Source of the DNA: Steromphala cineraria
Taxonomy: Eukaryota > Mollusca > Gastropoda > Trochida > Trochidae
NCBI GenBank assembly: GCA_916613615.1
Contig: OU744731.1
Span: 59,898,289 to 59,962,288 of the forward strand
Direction of reading: 5' to 3'
DNA length: 64,000 bases
The notes beneath the pieces are model-generated. The model was not told the origin of the DNA and made no database searches. It was given only the letters and a program-made list of their open reading frames with translations. Of the stretch, positions 21,941-33,400 are shown one piece after another (positions within the stretch are counted from its first letter, which is position 1; the number at the start of each line of letters is the position of its first letter). The translations under genes and the position numbers were made by a program.

Positions 21941-23647
21941 ACATCAGTAAGTGCCGAAAATGACTGAATGCGATTGGATAAATTTGTGTCTATCCGTGTG
22001 CTAATGTTGGTGGTTATACATTCATTAGTTATTGTGTTATTTTAATTCATAAAATATGCATAATAAGTATTCATTGTTCTATTGTGCGTTTCTCTTTTGG
22101 CCAGTGTAACAATCTGCATATAACCTGCTTTGAAATGACAAAAGCAATCTCAAAGGTGATTTATCAAAAGATGACATGTATTTTTATGTCAATTGAGTAA
22201 CATCGATGTACGATAACTCAAAATAGCCTAACAACACCGTTAACACAGACTTGACAAAAGGTTCCTTTTTGATCTGCATAAATAACTAGCTTGTTAGGAA
22301 ATATCAATAATAACCTATCTTTACACAACAGTAGCAAAGATATGTCAGAGACATCAAAAAGAAATGATAAATTATATAGATGAATATCATCACAGCATCC
22401 CTGATATCAATCTTTATGAAAATTAAATAGTCTTATTACACGATTTTCGGTAAAAATACTGTATGCTCTCAGTGGAATAAACCCGCTATCATTATTAAGT
22501 AGTGCGGACATTCGTTTCACTGAGTATACTGATAAAATATATGTTTCCACCTCTATGTCGTCATGAAACAATGGCCTTATGTCACAAATCCCCAAATGAC
22601 GTCACACTATCATTGATGCTACTTGAAATGCCTTTATGGTGAAATTAAAAGGCTTTTATGTCGTCATATGGGTCATTTCTGGCAAATACCATATTTATCT
22701 CGTGAAGTAGAAAAGTGATACTTTTTAACAGGTGTCTTAGATCGATGTGAAAAACACGACATTAGTAAACAAAAGACAGATATCCTTTATGAATTTTGGA
22801 GTTCTTAGAAAAGCCTGTATGAGACGAACAGTCACTAAACTGTGTTTATTATTCCGACCACTCACTAGTGATAGTACATCGACGTTTTCTTTCCTTTGGG
22901 GCATAAAAAGTAACATTTATGATATATTATATGACACCATATTGATCTGAAGAGAAGGTTACTAATGTATGGAACCTATTTCAACTTTGAATCAAAACTT
23001 TATAGCATTAATTTCCATTCCAAATTATGTTATCTTACATAACATTTCTACCTTTGTTGTAAAGCTCAAAAGATAAGGCAATTACTTATTTGATAAAATA
23101 CAATTATAATTGTAAAGCATGTACAATATTTTTATGTTTGTTTGTCTGTTACGGTATGTTAAGTAATGCGCAGGGATTTGTTAACCATGAATTTTTTTGT
23201 ATTTTCGATCTAAGCCTTATACTGAATAAAATCTGTCTGTCTTCTACGGGTTGTTTCAAGCGTTACTCATTTAATACATCATCGAAATGAAGATAAGTTC
23301 GCGTCATCTTAAGTTCAAGTAATCAATATGAAATGAATGAGAGTCCAAACACCCGTTTGTCTTATTTTGGAACGTTCCAAGGTTAGGTAAGCCAATTAAC
23401 AACTTAAATCACAGTACCAATCCGTCGAATGGATTTTTCTATCCTAAAACTAGAAATTCGACGAGTAGGTGTGTGACTGACAAGATTTGCTAGTATACTT
23501 TTCATTGCATTACGGTTTATAACCTATTTATTCATCATAGTGATCTTAGCAATTAAATGTGCCGGTAATATAAATATATTTGAACCAACTTTATCTGTAA
23601 ACAAACAATCCGGGATTTGAACCTACACAATCGGCCCGACCAAAACA
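21941..23647. other. Intergenic, no gene seen
   Basis: Long AT-rich stretch. Short open frames have no recognisable motifs and I would not call any of them. Confidence 0.45.
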
Positions 23648-24129
23648 TTAAAGAGACACAGGATCACATATGTAAAATTTTGAAATCGATGTTATTACAT
23701 CGGGAACCACTAACTGTTACTGAAAATAACAAGTTAAAGGTCAATCAGTACATTAGAGCGAAAGTACGGCCATTCAAAGTCGGGATATTGATCGAAAACC
23801 GGACAATGTGACTCGAGTGGCGAGCGCAAATTCGCCAAACGTAATTTCGAAACCTTGTCATAAGCTGACAGGAAGATATATTCGATTCGATAGTGTTTAT
23901 TAGGTATTGTCACTAATAGGTAGATTAATTGGATGCACAATTTCAAATATTAAACGTATTTGAGATGTTTTCTTGATTTTTCAATAAAATCAAGTATTTT
24001 AGAGATATGCATAAATGGATATATTTGCAAGTACAGGGATGAGATATGAACTTCAATCAGCATATTATATATTTTGTAGCTTATGAAAACCAAATAACAT
24101 TTTAAGAAAGATACTCTGTGTCACTTTAA
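23648..24129 (+). mobile_element. TTAA MITE family C, copy 1
   Basis: TTAA on both sides; ends AGAGACACAG and its near complement CTGTGTCACT. 482 bp, non-coding. An inverted sister lies at 60601-61104, and both share GGTTTTCGATCAAAATCCCG-type and GCATCCAATTAATCTACC-type blocks. The small frames at 23617-23946 derive from it. Confidence 0.82.
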
Positions 24130-24224
24130 TCATGTAAGTGTTGTTGAGAAACATGACGAAATCAGCAGTCTGCTATTTCAGTGTTTCTATGGATGTGTGT
24201 TGACGATTTATCATCTCATCATCT

Positions 24225-24361
24225 ATAACATGATATCATAAAACACGAATAGGTAGTCGTGCATGAAGCATTTCAATCAAATGAAGACAATAGAACATGA
24301 TATCATAAAACACGAATAGGTAGCCGTGCATGGAGCATTTCCATCAAATGAAGGCAATAGA
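24225..24361 (+). repeat. 71-bp tandem duplication
   Basis: CATGATATCATAAAACACGA ... AATAGA occurs twice in direct order with only a few changes (GTAGTCGTGCATGAAG versus GTAGCCGTGCATGGAG). Confidence 0.85.
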
Positions 24362-25160
24362 ATGTACTATGTTGATAACAGATTGGTGTTTGTTATAATA
24401 TCGTTTGATGAAGCTAAGGTAAGAAATAGTATCATGACCTTACCATGTTTAAATGTTGACAATATGTGACAAAATAGGCACGTTATTTGATTTTCACATA
24501 GAAGATGTCTTTCTTGTTTGTGTTTTATCAAAATTAAGTTTTGAACAACTTATTAACATAATATTAATTTATTTATTTGTAACAAAAAATAAACAACTAA
24601 AATTTCTTTTTGAATTACGATTTAACTATTGTTCTTATCGGTTTGAGAATCAAAAACACGAAATAAACTTGTAATTGATCATGAAAATCTTACATATTAT
24701 AAGTGTGTACTTTCTTTTTTGCCTTTGTCTTGCTGTTTGTTGAGAATATTTTTATTGAAGGCACGTCAAACACAAACAATTTCACATAAGCGAATAAGTG
24801 TTTGGCTTGAGTCTTGACAGATGACGTGATGTTTCCGGAAGATAAAAATAGAAAACATGTAAGTTTCATTCATAGGTCACACCTTGTGTCAATGTCGATT
24901 TCAAGGGCGAACACCTGTGTCTAGGGCAGTAGCAAATTTTTTAATTAATTTCTTTGTCGCGATTTTATTCAATAAATACTTAGTTTATTAAAGATGTACT
25001 TTCTTCGACGGGTCGAATCCGATTTTCGTAGATTTCAAGTAGAACGCGAAAATCATTTGAATATTGTCACATATGAAAATATTCAATAGTAGCTTAACCA
25101 TATAATGTTAGTTCATTTTAGAACTGTCAATTTTGATAAAGAACACTTTCTTTCAATTCC
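24362..25160. other. Intergenic, one dispersed repeat, no gene seen
   Basis: 24812-24910 is the second copy of the repeat at 20165-20270. The 73-codon frame at 24453 is lysine/phenylalanine-rich and not convincing. Confidence 0.45.
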
Positions 25161-25161
25161 T

Positions 25162-25478
25162 TATTCTCCAAGGCAGATCGAGTCATGTTGATTTAGCCTC
25201 TGTTGTATTACGCCGAAATCCGTGGGTTCCGGCAGTTTCCCCTGGCGGAAAAAACTTTCATCTCAATCCATTTGAATTTCTTTATCAAATGACAACGCTT
25301 CTCGCATGAAAAGGGTGGTTCATATCACAATGCCTTTGACTTGTTTCAGTAGCCAAAATGATGATTTAAGAACAGCGTCGCTGATTGCACAACTAATTGT
25401 GATTGCCTCCAATCAGGCATCTCCCATTCTATCCCACAAACTCGTCGTAGTATAACAGAGTCTAATCAACATGACTTG
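25162..25478 (+). mobile_element. Mutator-like MITE (family M), right end lost
   Basis: Left end TTCTCCAAGGCAGATCGAGT and body GCGACGCTG-type and TTAGTTGTGCAATC-type blocks match the complete copy at 38866. The right end is replaced at about 25478 by a left-truncated family A MITE, forming a direct junction of two elements. Confidence 0.78.
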
Positions 25479-25816
25479 ACGGTATAATGTGATGTCAGGA
25501 AAATGAAAATTAATGGTTCCAATTTAAAAGATAATGTATTTCAACTAAATGGAGCAGTAATAATTCAAATGAATAAGGTAAAGTTTAGCCATGCGATTCC
25601 TTTTTCTTACACAAAATGAATTAAAGGTGTTCACACAAAATAGCCGCCAGTGGATTTTATGTGAATCTTCATACTTTGTCCTCTGACTATGGATGGATGA
25701 CTTGTGTAATAAGATTTTTGACACTGTCAATATAATACATTTAGCATTAACTTACAATTATTAGTGACAATTTTTTTTAATACAATTATCAAAAAAACGG
25801 GCTACTGCCCCTTTAA
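25479..25816 (+). mobile_element. TTAA MITE family A, left end lost
   Basis: Starts inside the body at GGTATAATGTGATGTCAGG, fused to the family M element, and runs through a right terminus (GGGCTACTGCCCC) to TTAA 25813-25816. Confidence 0.83.
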
Positions 25817-26660
25817 ACAATATGTATCATTTGACGGTTTCTCATTAATTTCCACTAGTACACCGTACATGTATAAGCTGGGTACTTACGGTCTAAGCAT
25901 TGTCCCATTTTTGAAGACCCTTTAATAGCCGCTGATGAACGAGATGCACCTTTAAACATTAGTTACAAGATAAAAAGTAAACACGTACATGTACATCTGA
26001 CGTGTATAAATGGGGACATGTCCACTACGCATTCGGACTGCCTGAAGAGCGAACATCACCCGAAGGCCAAAACTGTAATATTTGTGAATATGATTGATGT
26101 AAAACACACTTCAAGAATTAAATTTTGATACATTCTAATAGCAAATTCTTGACTCCTGTCGGTTTTTTTTTCGGTGTTTTCGTTGTTGTTTTGTTTTCTT
26201 GTTTTTTTTTTGTTTTTTGGGGGTTTTTTTTTTTACTAGTGGGTGTACTAGTAGAAGTGTATAAATGGTGATACGGTCACTAAATCTAACTTAAATAAAC
26301 AAAACTGACAGCAGAAGTTTTACAGGAGAGTTATCAACAGGAGAACATGTTCACAGCATTTGGATTAAGATACTCCCACACTAGGCGATGACAAGGAATG
26401 TGCAAGTGAAGCATTTTTTAATGATGTCAGAGTCTCAGAATAGCTATGACTTTGATAGTTGTTCATTCATTTTTTAACCTCTGCCTTGCGTGTGACGTCT
26501 AAAACATAAATCTGAGGTTAAATATGTACAAAGTGAAAAATATTAATTACATAGGGCGGATATGGTCGATGAAAACCATACATCTTCATTAAATGCTAAG
26601 GAGACTTTAACGTCTCTCTTAAATAACATTGGGTTTGATTTATTTTGTTTTTATGTTCTC
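25817..26660. other. Intergenic with poly-T run, no gene seen
   Basis: 26165-26235 is a T-rich, G-interrupted low-complexity run. The remainder holds nothing I can name. Confidence 0.5.
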
Positions 26661-27024
26661 TTAAAGGGGCAGTAGCACGTTTTTAGGGGGAATATAATGT
26701 GATGTCAGGAAAATGAAAATTAATGGTTCCAATTGAAAGACAATGTATTTAAACGAAATGGAGCAGTAATAATTCAAATAAATAAGGTAAAGTTTAGCCA
26801 TGCGATTCCTTTTTCTTACACAAAATGAATTAAAGGTGTTCACACAAAATGGCCGCCAGTGGATTTTATGTGAATCTTCATACTTTGTTCTCTGACTATG
26901 GATGATTGGCTTGTGTAATAAGATTTCTGACACTGTCAAAATAATACATTTACCATTAACTTACAATTACCAGTGAAAACATCAAAATATAAAATTATCA
27001 AAAAACGTGCTACTGCCCCTTTAA
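26661..27024 (+). mobile_element. TTAA MITE family A, full copy
   Basis: Intact termini and TTAA flanks. The 92-codon minus-strand frame across 26661-26939 is a chance translation of the MITE. Confidence 0.88.
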
Positions 27025-27087
27025 TATGCGGTTACACGAATTCATGTTCATATTCAGTCCCAAAATTAATGAAGTAAGTTGATATTT

Positions 27088-27186
27088 AGAGATTATTAAC
27101 CGATCAGGCCAAAGGCTCGCATAATACAAGTTTTATTCCTAATATGATATTAACGATACGGTAATACCCTCCGTGAATAATCTCTT
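27088..27186. repeat. Short inverted repeat
   Basis: GAGATTATT at 27088 and AATAATCTC near 27176-27184 can pair, enclosing CCGATCAGGCCAAAGGCTCG. Confidence 0.4.
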
Positions 27187-27410
27187 TATATACCTATAAT
27201 TTGTGTTTTAATTACTGTAAAGAAAACTGATTCTTTTTATGATAATACTGATATTTCTTTCCTAAATCCCGTATCTTAAGAATAAGTTAGCATTTCTTTT
27301 AAAAAGCTCCCAACATAAAGAAAGTTTGTGTTTTCTTACTGGGCCTTGAAAAAACCTTGGGTTTATGAGGACGGTAAGCTAACGAATGAAATTTTGTCAA
27401 ACTGGTGAAC

Positions 27411-27759
27411 TTAAAGGGGCAGTAGCACGTTTTTAGGGGAATATAAGGTGATGTCAGGAAAATGGTTCCATTTGAAAGACAATGTTTTAAAACTAAATGG
27501 AGCAGTAATAATTCAAATATATAACTTAAAGTTTAGCCATGCGATTGCTTTTTCTTACACAAAATGAATTAAAGGTGTTCACATAAAAATGGCCGCCAAT
27601 GGATGTGAATCTTCATACTTTGTCCTCTGACTATGAATAATTGGCTTGTGTAATGAGATTTTTGACCCTGTCAAAATAATACATTTAGCATTAACGTACA
27701 ATTTTCAGTGAAAATTGTAAAATATAAAATTTTGAAAAAACGTGCTACTGCCCCTTTAA
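27411..27759 (+). mobile_element. TTAA MITE family A, full copy
   Basis: TTAA on both sides. A small internal deletion follows GTCAGGAAAATG, where the AAAATTAATGG segment is lost, giving 349 bp. Confidence 0.88.
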
Positions 27760-28174
27760 CAAATTACTTCTGTCTGTCTGTCATTATCTCAGTAGCTTAT
27801 GTGCTTATTCCTCTAGGATGAAATTGTGTGGTCATTAAATTCCTTATTTTGAGGTTTTGAGTTTGAGACCGTAAGGAGAGGAAACTCCACATTTGACTCA
27901 AAATACAGTTGATTTGGCGTGATCGTTGCCTTATTTTATTCTATATCAATAAAAAAAACTTTTGTGATAACATCTTCTTGAATGTGTACAATGCTTTTCA
28001 AAATAATTTAACAATTGAAGCTGCCACATCAAGAGACTTATAATCAAAAGTCATAAATGATCCATGAAATTTGCCTTACTTTTAAACGTTTTGTTATTCA
28101 TGTTCCCATTTTTTATCATCAATGAATGAGCTTGACGTGAAAATTCGCCCTTTTTTCTTTACTTTTCGACGTCG

Positions 28175-28515
28175 TGTAATTATCGACGCCAAGAGCACAG
28201 TACACCGTGTCTCAACTACCGTAATTGCGTTCGATGGGTATCAACTTTGGCAGCAACGAATACTTATTTCGGAGAAAAATACAATAAAATCTAGTCGTGC
28301 GACAAAGACGGTTTTAAGCGTATATTTAGAAACCGGAAGTTGTGAGATGGCCACACTTTATTCGCCTGCCGTTTTGGTAATTTTGGTAAATTATCTCCTA
28401 TTTGATGAATTTTGGTCCGATTTTCCCTAGGTTGGTTGCAAAATTTTGAAAAAAATACAAGGAAAACAGCAAAATTAGTTTTTAAAATATTGAACTCTGA
28501 TAATGTATCTTTAGC
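28175..28515 (+). mobile_element. TTAA MITE family B, truncated copy
   Basis: Matches the complete copy at 8867 from ACCGTGTCTCAACTACCGTA to GATTTTCCCTAGGTTGGT. The terminal repeat is decayed at the right (GATAATGTATCTTTAG) and the left is absent. Confidence 0.75.
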
Positions 28516-28974
28516 AACAATCGATGTTGTACAATGTATTTAGGATAACCCAGAATAACCAACCGTGTTTAACAATTGTAACACAGACTTGTTACAACGT
28601 CCGATTGGATCAGTGTCGGTTAATAGCGTTTTTGATGTAAAATATCATCCAGAAAAAACTTGGGTCATTGTCACAAAACTAGAGCAAAACTTGCATGCGA
28701 CGTTTAGAGTCACATGGCACATACATGTAGGTACAAATTTAAGACGTTTGCCAAAATTCTCTTATTCAAAGACATTCAGCATTTTAGGCCAAGTAAGTCC
28801 AGAAATCGATAGAACAATCTCATTAAAATAAGGTTAATTGTCTTCACTACGTCAGCAGATTATAGATCTGACAAGGCCCTGTAGGTCCAGTCGTCAGGTT
28901 TACCTGGAAATGGAACTCAAAACTAGGAGTTCAAATATCAGAAAACTACCTTTCTGAATGTTTTGTTACAATAC

Positions 28975-29667
28975 AGTGTTGTGTGACTGACTGTAAGACA
29001 AGAAACTTCCAATACAAATTCTTACATCGTATCATACCGACCAAATCATTTCTCTTTAAAATAGGAATAAAAGAGGATAATTTATGTACATTTTGCCAAT
29101 CTGAAAATGAAACAATCGAACACTTATTTTTTTCATGTGAAAAAGTTCAAATTTTGCTAAGCGAATTCATTAGGTGGTATGAATCAAAAACGTGTCGAAA
29201 ACTAAATCTAAATCTTAAACGCTTCCTCCTTGGCGATGCAAATTTGAATTTTCTTGAAAACCATCTTTTTATAATTACAAAACGTCACATACAAAATTGT
29301 CAATATAACATTTCTACTCCAAATTTTGTACAACTGCAATCACAAATTATACATTATCACAACATTGAAAAATACTTATTTGAAAACAAAAGTGATTTTG
29401 TAAAGAAATGGGCCCAATTGCAAATATAATGAAATTATTGATCAAACCAAATCATAACATTAAAACATTCTTTCCGACTTTCAATTCTAATGGTTCTCCC
29501 TCTCCTCTCCCCTCCCTCCCTCTCTATATCTGTACTTCTTCTGTCCTCTCTTGCTTTCTTCTTTCTTCTAGATGATTAGTATCATAGCTTGTAAATTTAT
29601 ATGATTGAAATGTTATTTAATTTTCTGTCGTCATAATAAAAAATTAAAAAAGAAAAAAAAAAAAAAA
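28975..29667 (+). mobile_element. 5'-truncated LINE with poly(A) tail
   Basis: Contains the last 148 codons of a non-LTR retrotransposon ORF2 (28983-29429): NFQYKFLHRIIPTKSFLFKI, then the zinc-knuckle-like CTFCQSENETIEHLFFSCEK. A 3' untranslated region of about 200 bp follows, with AATAAA at 29635 and an A-rich tail at 29640-29667. Distinct from the element at 14790-19690, which lacks poly(A). Typical of an insertion that stopped early in reverse transcription. Confidence 0.88.
28983..29429 (+). pseudogene. LINE ORF2 C-terminal fragment
   Basis: Open but lacking endonuclease and reverse transcriptase, so non-functional. The Cys-x2-Cys ... His-x4-Cys arrangement (CTFC ... EHLFFSC) is the zf-RVT knuckle near the C-terminus. 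Confidence 0.85.
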
Positions 29668-30312
29668 GGTTAAAATTTTACCGCTTGATCTGAGGAAGAA
29701 TTCATCAACCAATCAAATCCTAAGTCTCTCAAAGGCTAATTGTAGAGATACAAGCGTTTTAACAAAGTGCAATGATAAATGATAACTACATCTCATGACC
29801 TTTCGATATTATCAAAAAGCAAGGCTTTGTTTAGCATAGGTGGAAACATTCACTGTTGTAGTTATAATGTCTGAGTACGTCACAGAAGATTCTTGATAAT
29901 TTGCATATGTACCTCGAATATGTGTGATATCAAAACAACGAGACTTTTATCTAATGTTTTATGTCAGTTCTGGTCTTCTTTTGTATTCAGTATGTTTATG
30001 GCTACAAAATATAACGAATTAAAAGAGCATACATCGGATATAAGAAATTAATGGGAAACGTTTATATACTCAGAATAATAAGATAAGTGCAACTTATTTC
30101 AATTGAGTATATATTTTCAACATGTTGTTGGAAATGATATCGAAGATGTTTTATGGCTTTAAACTAAACCCCATACATTGATACAGACAATCACAGATGC
30201 TCGTGAAACACGTGCGACGAGTTTAAAGCATGAGCTCGTGTATTTGGAGTGGAAACAATATCAATGTCTGTTATTTCGAACAAATGATTACATATGAGCT
30301 TGAGATTCAATT
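29668..30312. other. Intergenic upstream of the minisatellite-bearing transposase
   Basis: No gene or repeat recognised. If the Tc1-like element at 30313 kept its left terminal repeat it should lie here, but I could not identify it. Confidence 0.4.
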
Positions 30313-30468
30313 ATGACGAGGTGTAGATTATCAATAAAGGAGAGATGGCGAATAGTTGGTATGCGGGATAGCGGAATGTCCTGTAGAGCTATTGCTAGAC
30401 AGTTGGGGTATCACCACAGTGTTATCACACGTTTGGTACAAAAACACGTCCAAACCAATGACGTGACA
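30313..30468 (+). pseudogene. Tc1-like transposase, N-terminal part (before the minisatellite)
   Basis: Begins with ATG. MTRCRLSIKERWRIVGMRDS and GMSCRAIARQLGYHHSVITR form the first helix-turn-helix of a Tc1-type transposase, which binds the terminal repeats. It then reads into the linker TNDV-TDSVRTGRPTV. At the GRP linker the sequence enters the tandem array and the frame is lost after two units. The continuation of the same protein is found on the far side of the array at about 35777. Confidence 0.85.
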
Positions 30469-33400
30469 GACAGTGTGAGAACTGGACGTCCGACAGTAGC
30501 TTTTATACGTGGAAGACAGTGTGAGAACTGGACGTCCGACAGTAGCTTTTATACGTGGAAGACAGTGTGAGAACTGGACGTCCGACAGTAGCTTTTATAC
30601 GTGGAAGACAGTGTGAGAACTGGACGCCCGACAGTAGCCTTTATACGTGAAAGACAGTGTGAGAACTGGACGTCCGACAGTAGCTTTTATACGTGGAAGA
30701 CAGTGTGAGATCTGGACGCCCGACAGTAGCTTTTATACGTGGAAGACAGTGTGAGAACTGGACGTCCGACAGTAGCTTTTATACGTGAAAGACAGTGTGA
30801 GAACTGGACGTCCGACAGTAGATTTTATGCGTGAAAGACAGTGTGAGAACTGGACGTCCGACAGTAGCTTTTATACGTGAAAGACAGTGTGAGATCTGGA
30901 CGCCCGACAGTAGCTTTTATACGTGAAAGACAGTGTGAGATCTGGACGCCCGACAGTAGCTTTTATACGTGGAGGACAGTGTGAGATCTGGACGCCCGAC
31001 AGTAGCTTTTATACGTGGAAGACAGTGTGAGATCTGGACGCCCGACAGTAGCTTTTATACGTGGAAGACAGTGTGAGATCTGGACGCCCGACAGTAACCT
31101 CTACATGAAGACAGTGTGAGATCTGGACGCCCGACAGTAACCTCTACATGAAGACAGTGTGAGATCTGGACGCCCGACAGTAACCTCTACGTGAAGACAG
31201 TGTGAGATCTGGACGCCCGACAGTAGCTTTTATACGTGGAGGACAGTGTGAGATCTGGACGCCCGACAGTAGCTTTTATACGTGGAAGACAGTGTGAGAT
31301 CTGGACGCCCGACAGTAACCTCTACATGAAGACAGTGTGAGATCTGGACGCCCGACAGTAACCTCTACATGAAGACAGTGTGAGATCTGGACGCCCGACA
31401 GTAGCTTTTATACGTGGAGGACAGTGTGAGATCTGGACGCCCGACAGTTGCTTTTATACGTGAAAGACAGTGTGAGATCTGGACGCCCGACAGTAACCTC
31501 TACATGAAGACAGTGTGAGATCTGGACGCCCGACAGTAACCTCTACATGAAGACAGTGTGAGATCTGGACGCCCGACAGTAACCTCTACATGAAGACAGT
31601 GTGAGATCTGGACGCCCGACAGTAACCTCTACGTGAAGACAGTGTGAGATCTGGACGCCCGACAGTAGCTTTTATACGTGGAGGACAGTGTGAGATCTGG
31701 ACGCCCGACAGTAGCTTTTATACGTGGAAGACAGTGTGAGATCTGGACGCCCGACAGTAACCTCTACATGAAGACAGTGTGAGATCTGGACGCCCGACAG
31801 TAACCTCTACATGAAGACAGTGTGAGATCTGGACGCCCGACAGTAGCTTTTATACGTGGAGGACAGTGTGAGATCTGGACGCCCGACAGTTGCTTTTATA
31901 CGTGAAAGACAGTGTGAGATCTGGACGCCCGACAGTAGCTTTTATAGGTGGAGGACAGTGTGAGATCTGGACGCCCGACAGTGGCTTTTATACGTGAAAG
32001 ACAGTGTGAGATCTGGACGCCCGACAGTAGCTTTTATACGTGGAAGACAGTGTGAGATCTGGACGCCCGACAGTAACCTCTACGTGAAGACAGTGTGAGA
32101 TCTGGACGCCCGACAGTAACCTCTACATGAAGACAGTGTGAGATCTGGACGCCCGACAGTAACCTCTACGTGAAGACAGTGTGAGATCTGGACGCCCGAC
32201 AGTAGCTTTTATACGTGGAAGACAGTGTGAGATCTGGACGCCCGACAGTAACCTCTACGTGAAGACAGTGTGAGATCTGGACGCCCGACAGTAACCTCTA
32301 CATGAAGACAGTGTGAGATCTGGACGCCCGACAGTAACCTCTACATGAAGACAGTGTGAGATCTGGACGCCCGACAGTAACCTCTACGTGAAGACAATGT
32401 GAGATCTGGACGCCCGACAGTAACCTCTACGTGAAGACAATGTGAGATCTGGACGCCCGACAGTAACCTCTACGTGAAGACAATGTGAGATCTGGACGCC
32501 CGACAGTAACCTCTACGTGAAGACAGTGTGAGATCTGGACGCCCGACAGTAACCTCTACGTGAAGACAGTGTGAGATCTGGACGCCCGACAGTAACCTCT
32601 ACGTGAAGACAGTGTGAGATCTGGACGCCCGAAAGTAACCTCTACGTGAAGACAGTGTGAGATCTGGACGCCCGACAGTAACCTCTACGTGAAGATAGTG
32701 TGAGATCTGGACGCCCGACAGTAACCTCTACGTGAAGACAGTGTGAGATCTGGACGCCCGACAGTAACCTCTACGTGAAGACAGTGTGAGATCTGGACGC
32801 CCGACAGTAACCTCTACGTGAAGACAGTGTGAGATCTGGACGCCCGACAGTAACCTCTACGTGAAGACAGTGTGAGATCTGGACGCCCGACAGTAACCTC
32901 TACGTGAAGATAGTGTGAGATCTGGACGCCCGACAGTAACCTCTACATGAAGATAGTGTGAGATCTGGACGCCCGACAGTAACCTCTACGTGAAGACAGT
33001 GTGAGATCTGGACGCCCGACAGTAACCTCTACGTGAAGACAGTGTGAGATCTGGACGCCCGACAGTAACCTCTACGTGAAGACAGTGTGAGATCTGGACG
33101 CCCGACAGTAGCTTTTATACGTGAAAGACAGTGTGAGATCTGGACGCCCGACAGTAGCTTTTATACGTGGAAGACAGTGTGAGATCTGGACGCCCGACAG
33201 TAACCTCTACATGAAGACAGTGTGAGATCTGGACGCCCGACAGTAACCTCTACATGAAGACAGTGTGAGATCTGGACGCCCGACAGTAGCTTTTATACGT
33301 GGAGGACAGTGTGAGATCTGGACGCCCGACAGTAGCTTTTATACGTGAAAGACAGTGTGAGATCTGGACGCCCGACAGTAGCTTTTATACGTGGAGGACA

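Noticed and set aside
23617..23946. Small frames repeated at 60736-61066 (similar peptides at two loci)
   Set aside because: Similarity comes from the family C MITE, not from a conserved protein.
24920..24950. Possible family A terminus (AGGGCAGTAGCAAATTTTTT)
   Set aside because: Only about 12 bases match, with no TTAA and no body sequence after it; likely chance.
25545..25730. Recurrent ~61-codon 'protein' (also at 11508, 12540, 26661, 40571, 44711, 53918, 54554)
   Set aside because: Always the same stretch of the family A MITE read on one strand; frames are kept only because copies are young. No ATG context or conservation beyond the nucleotide level.
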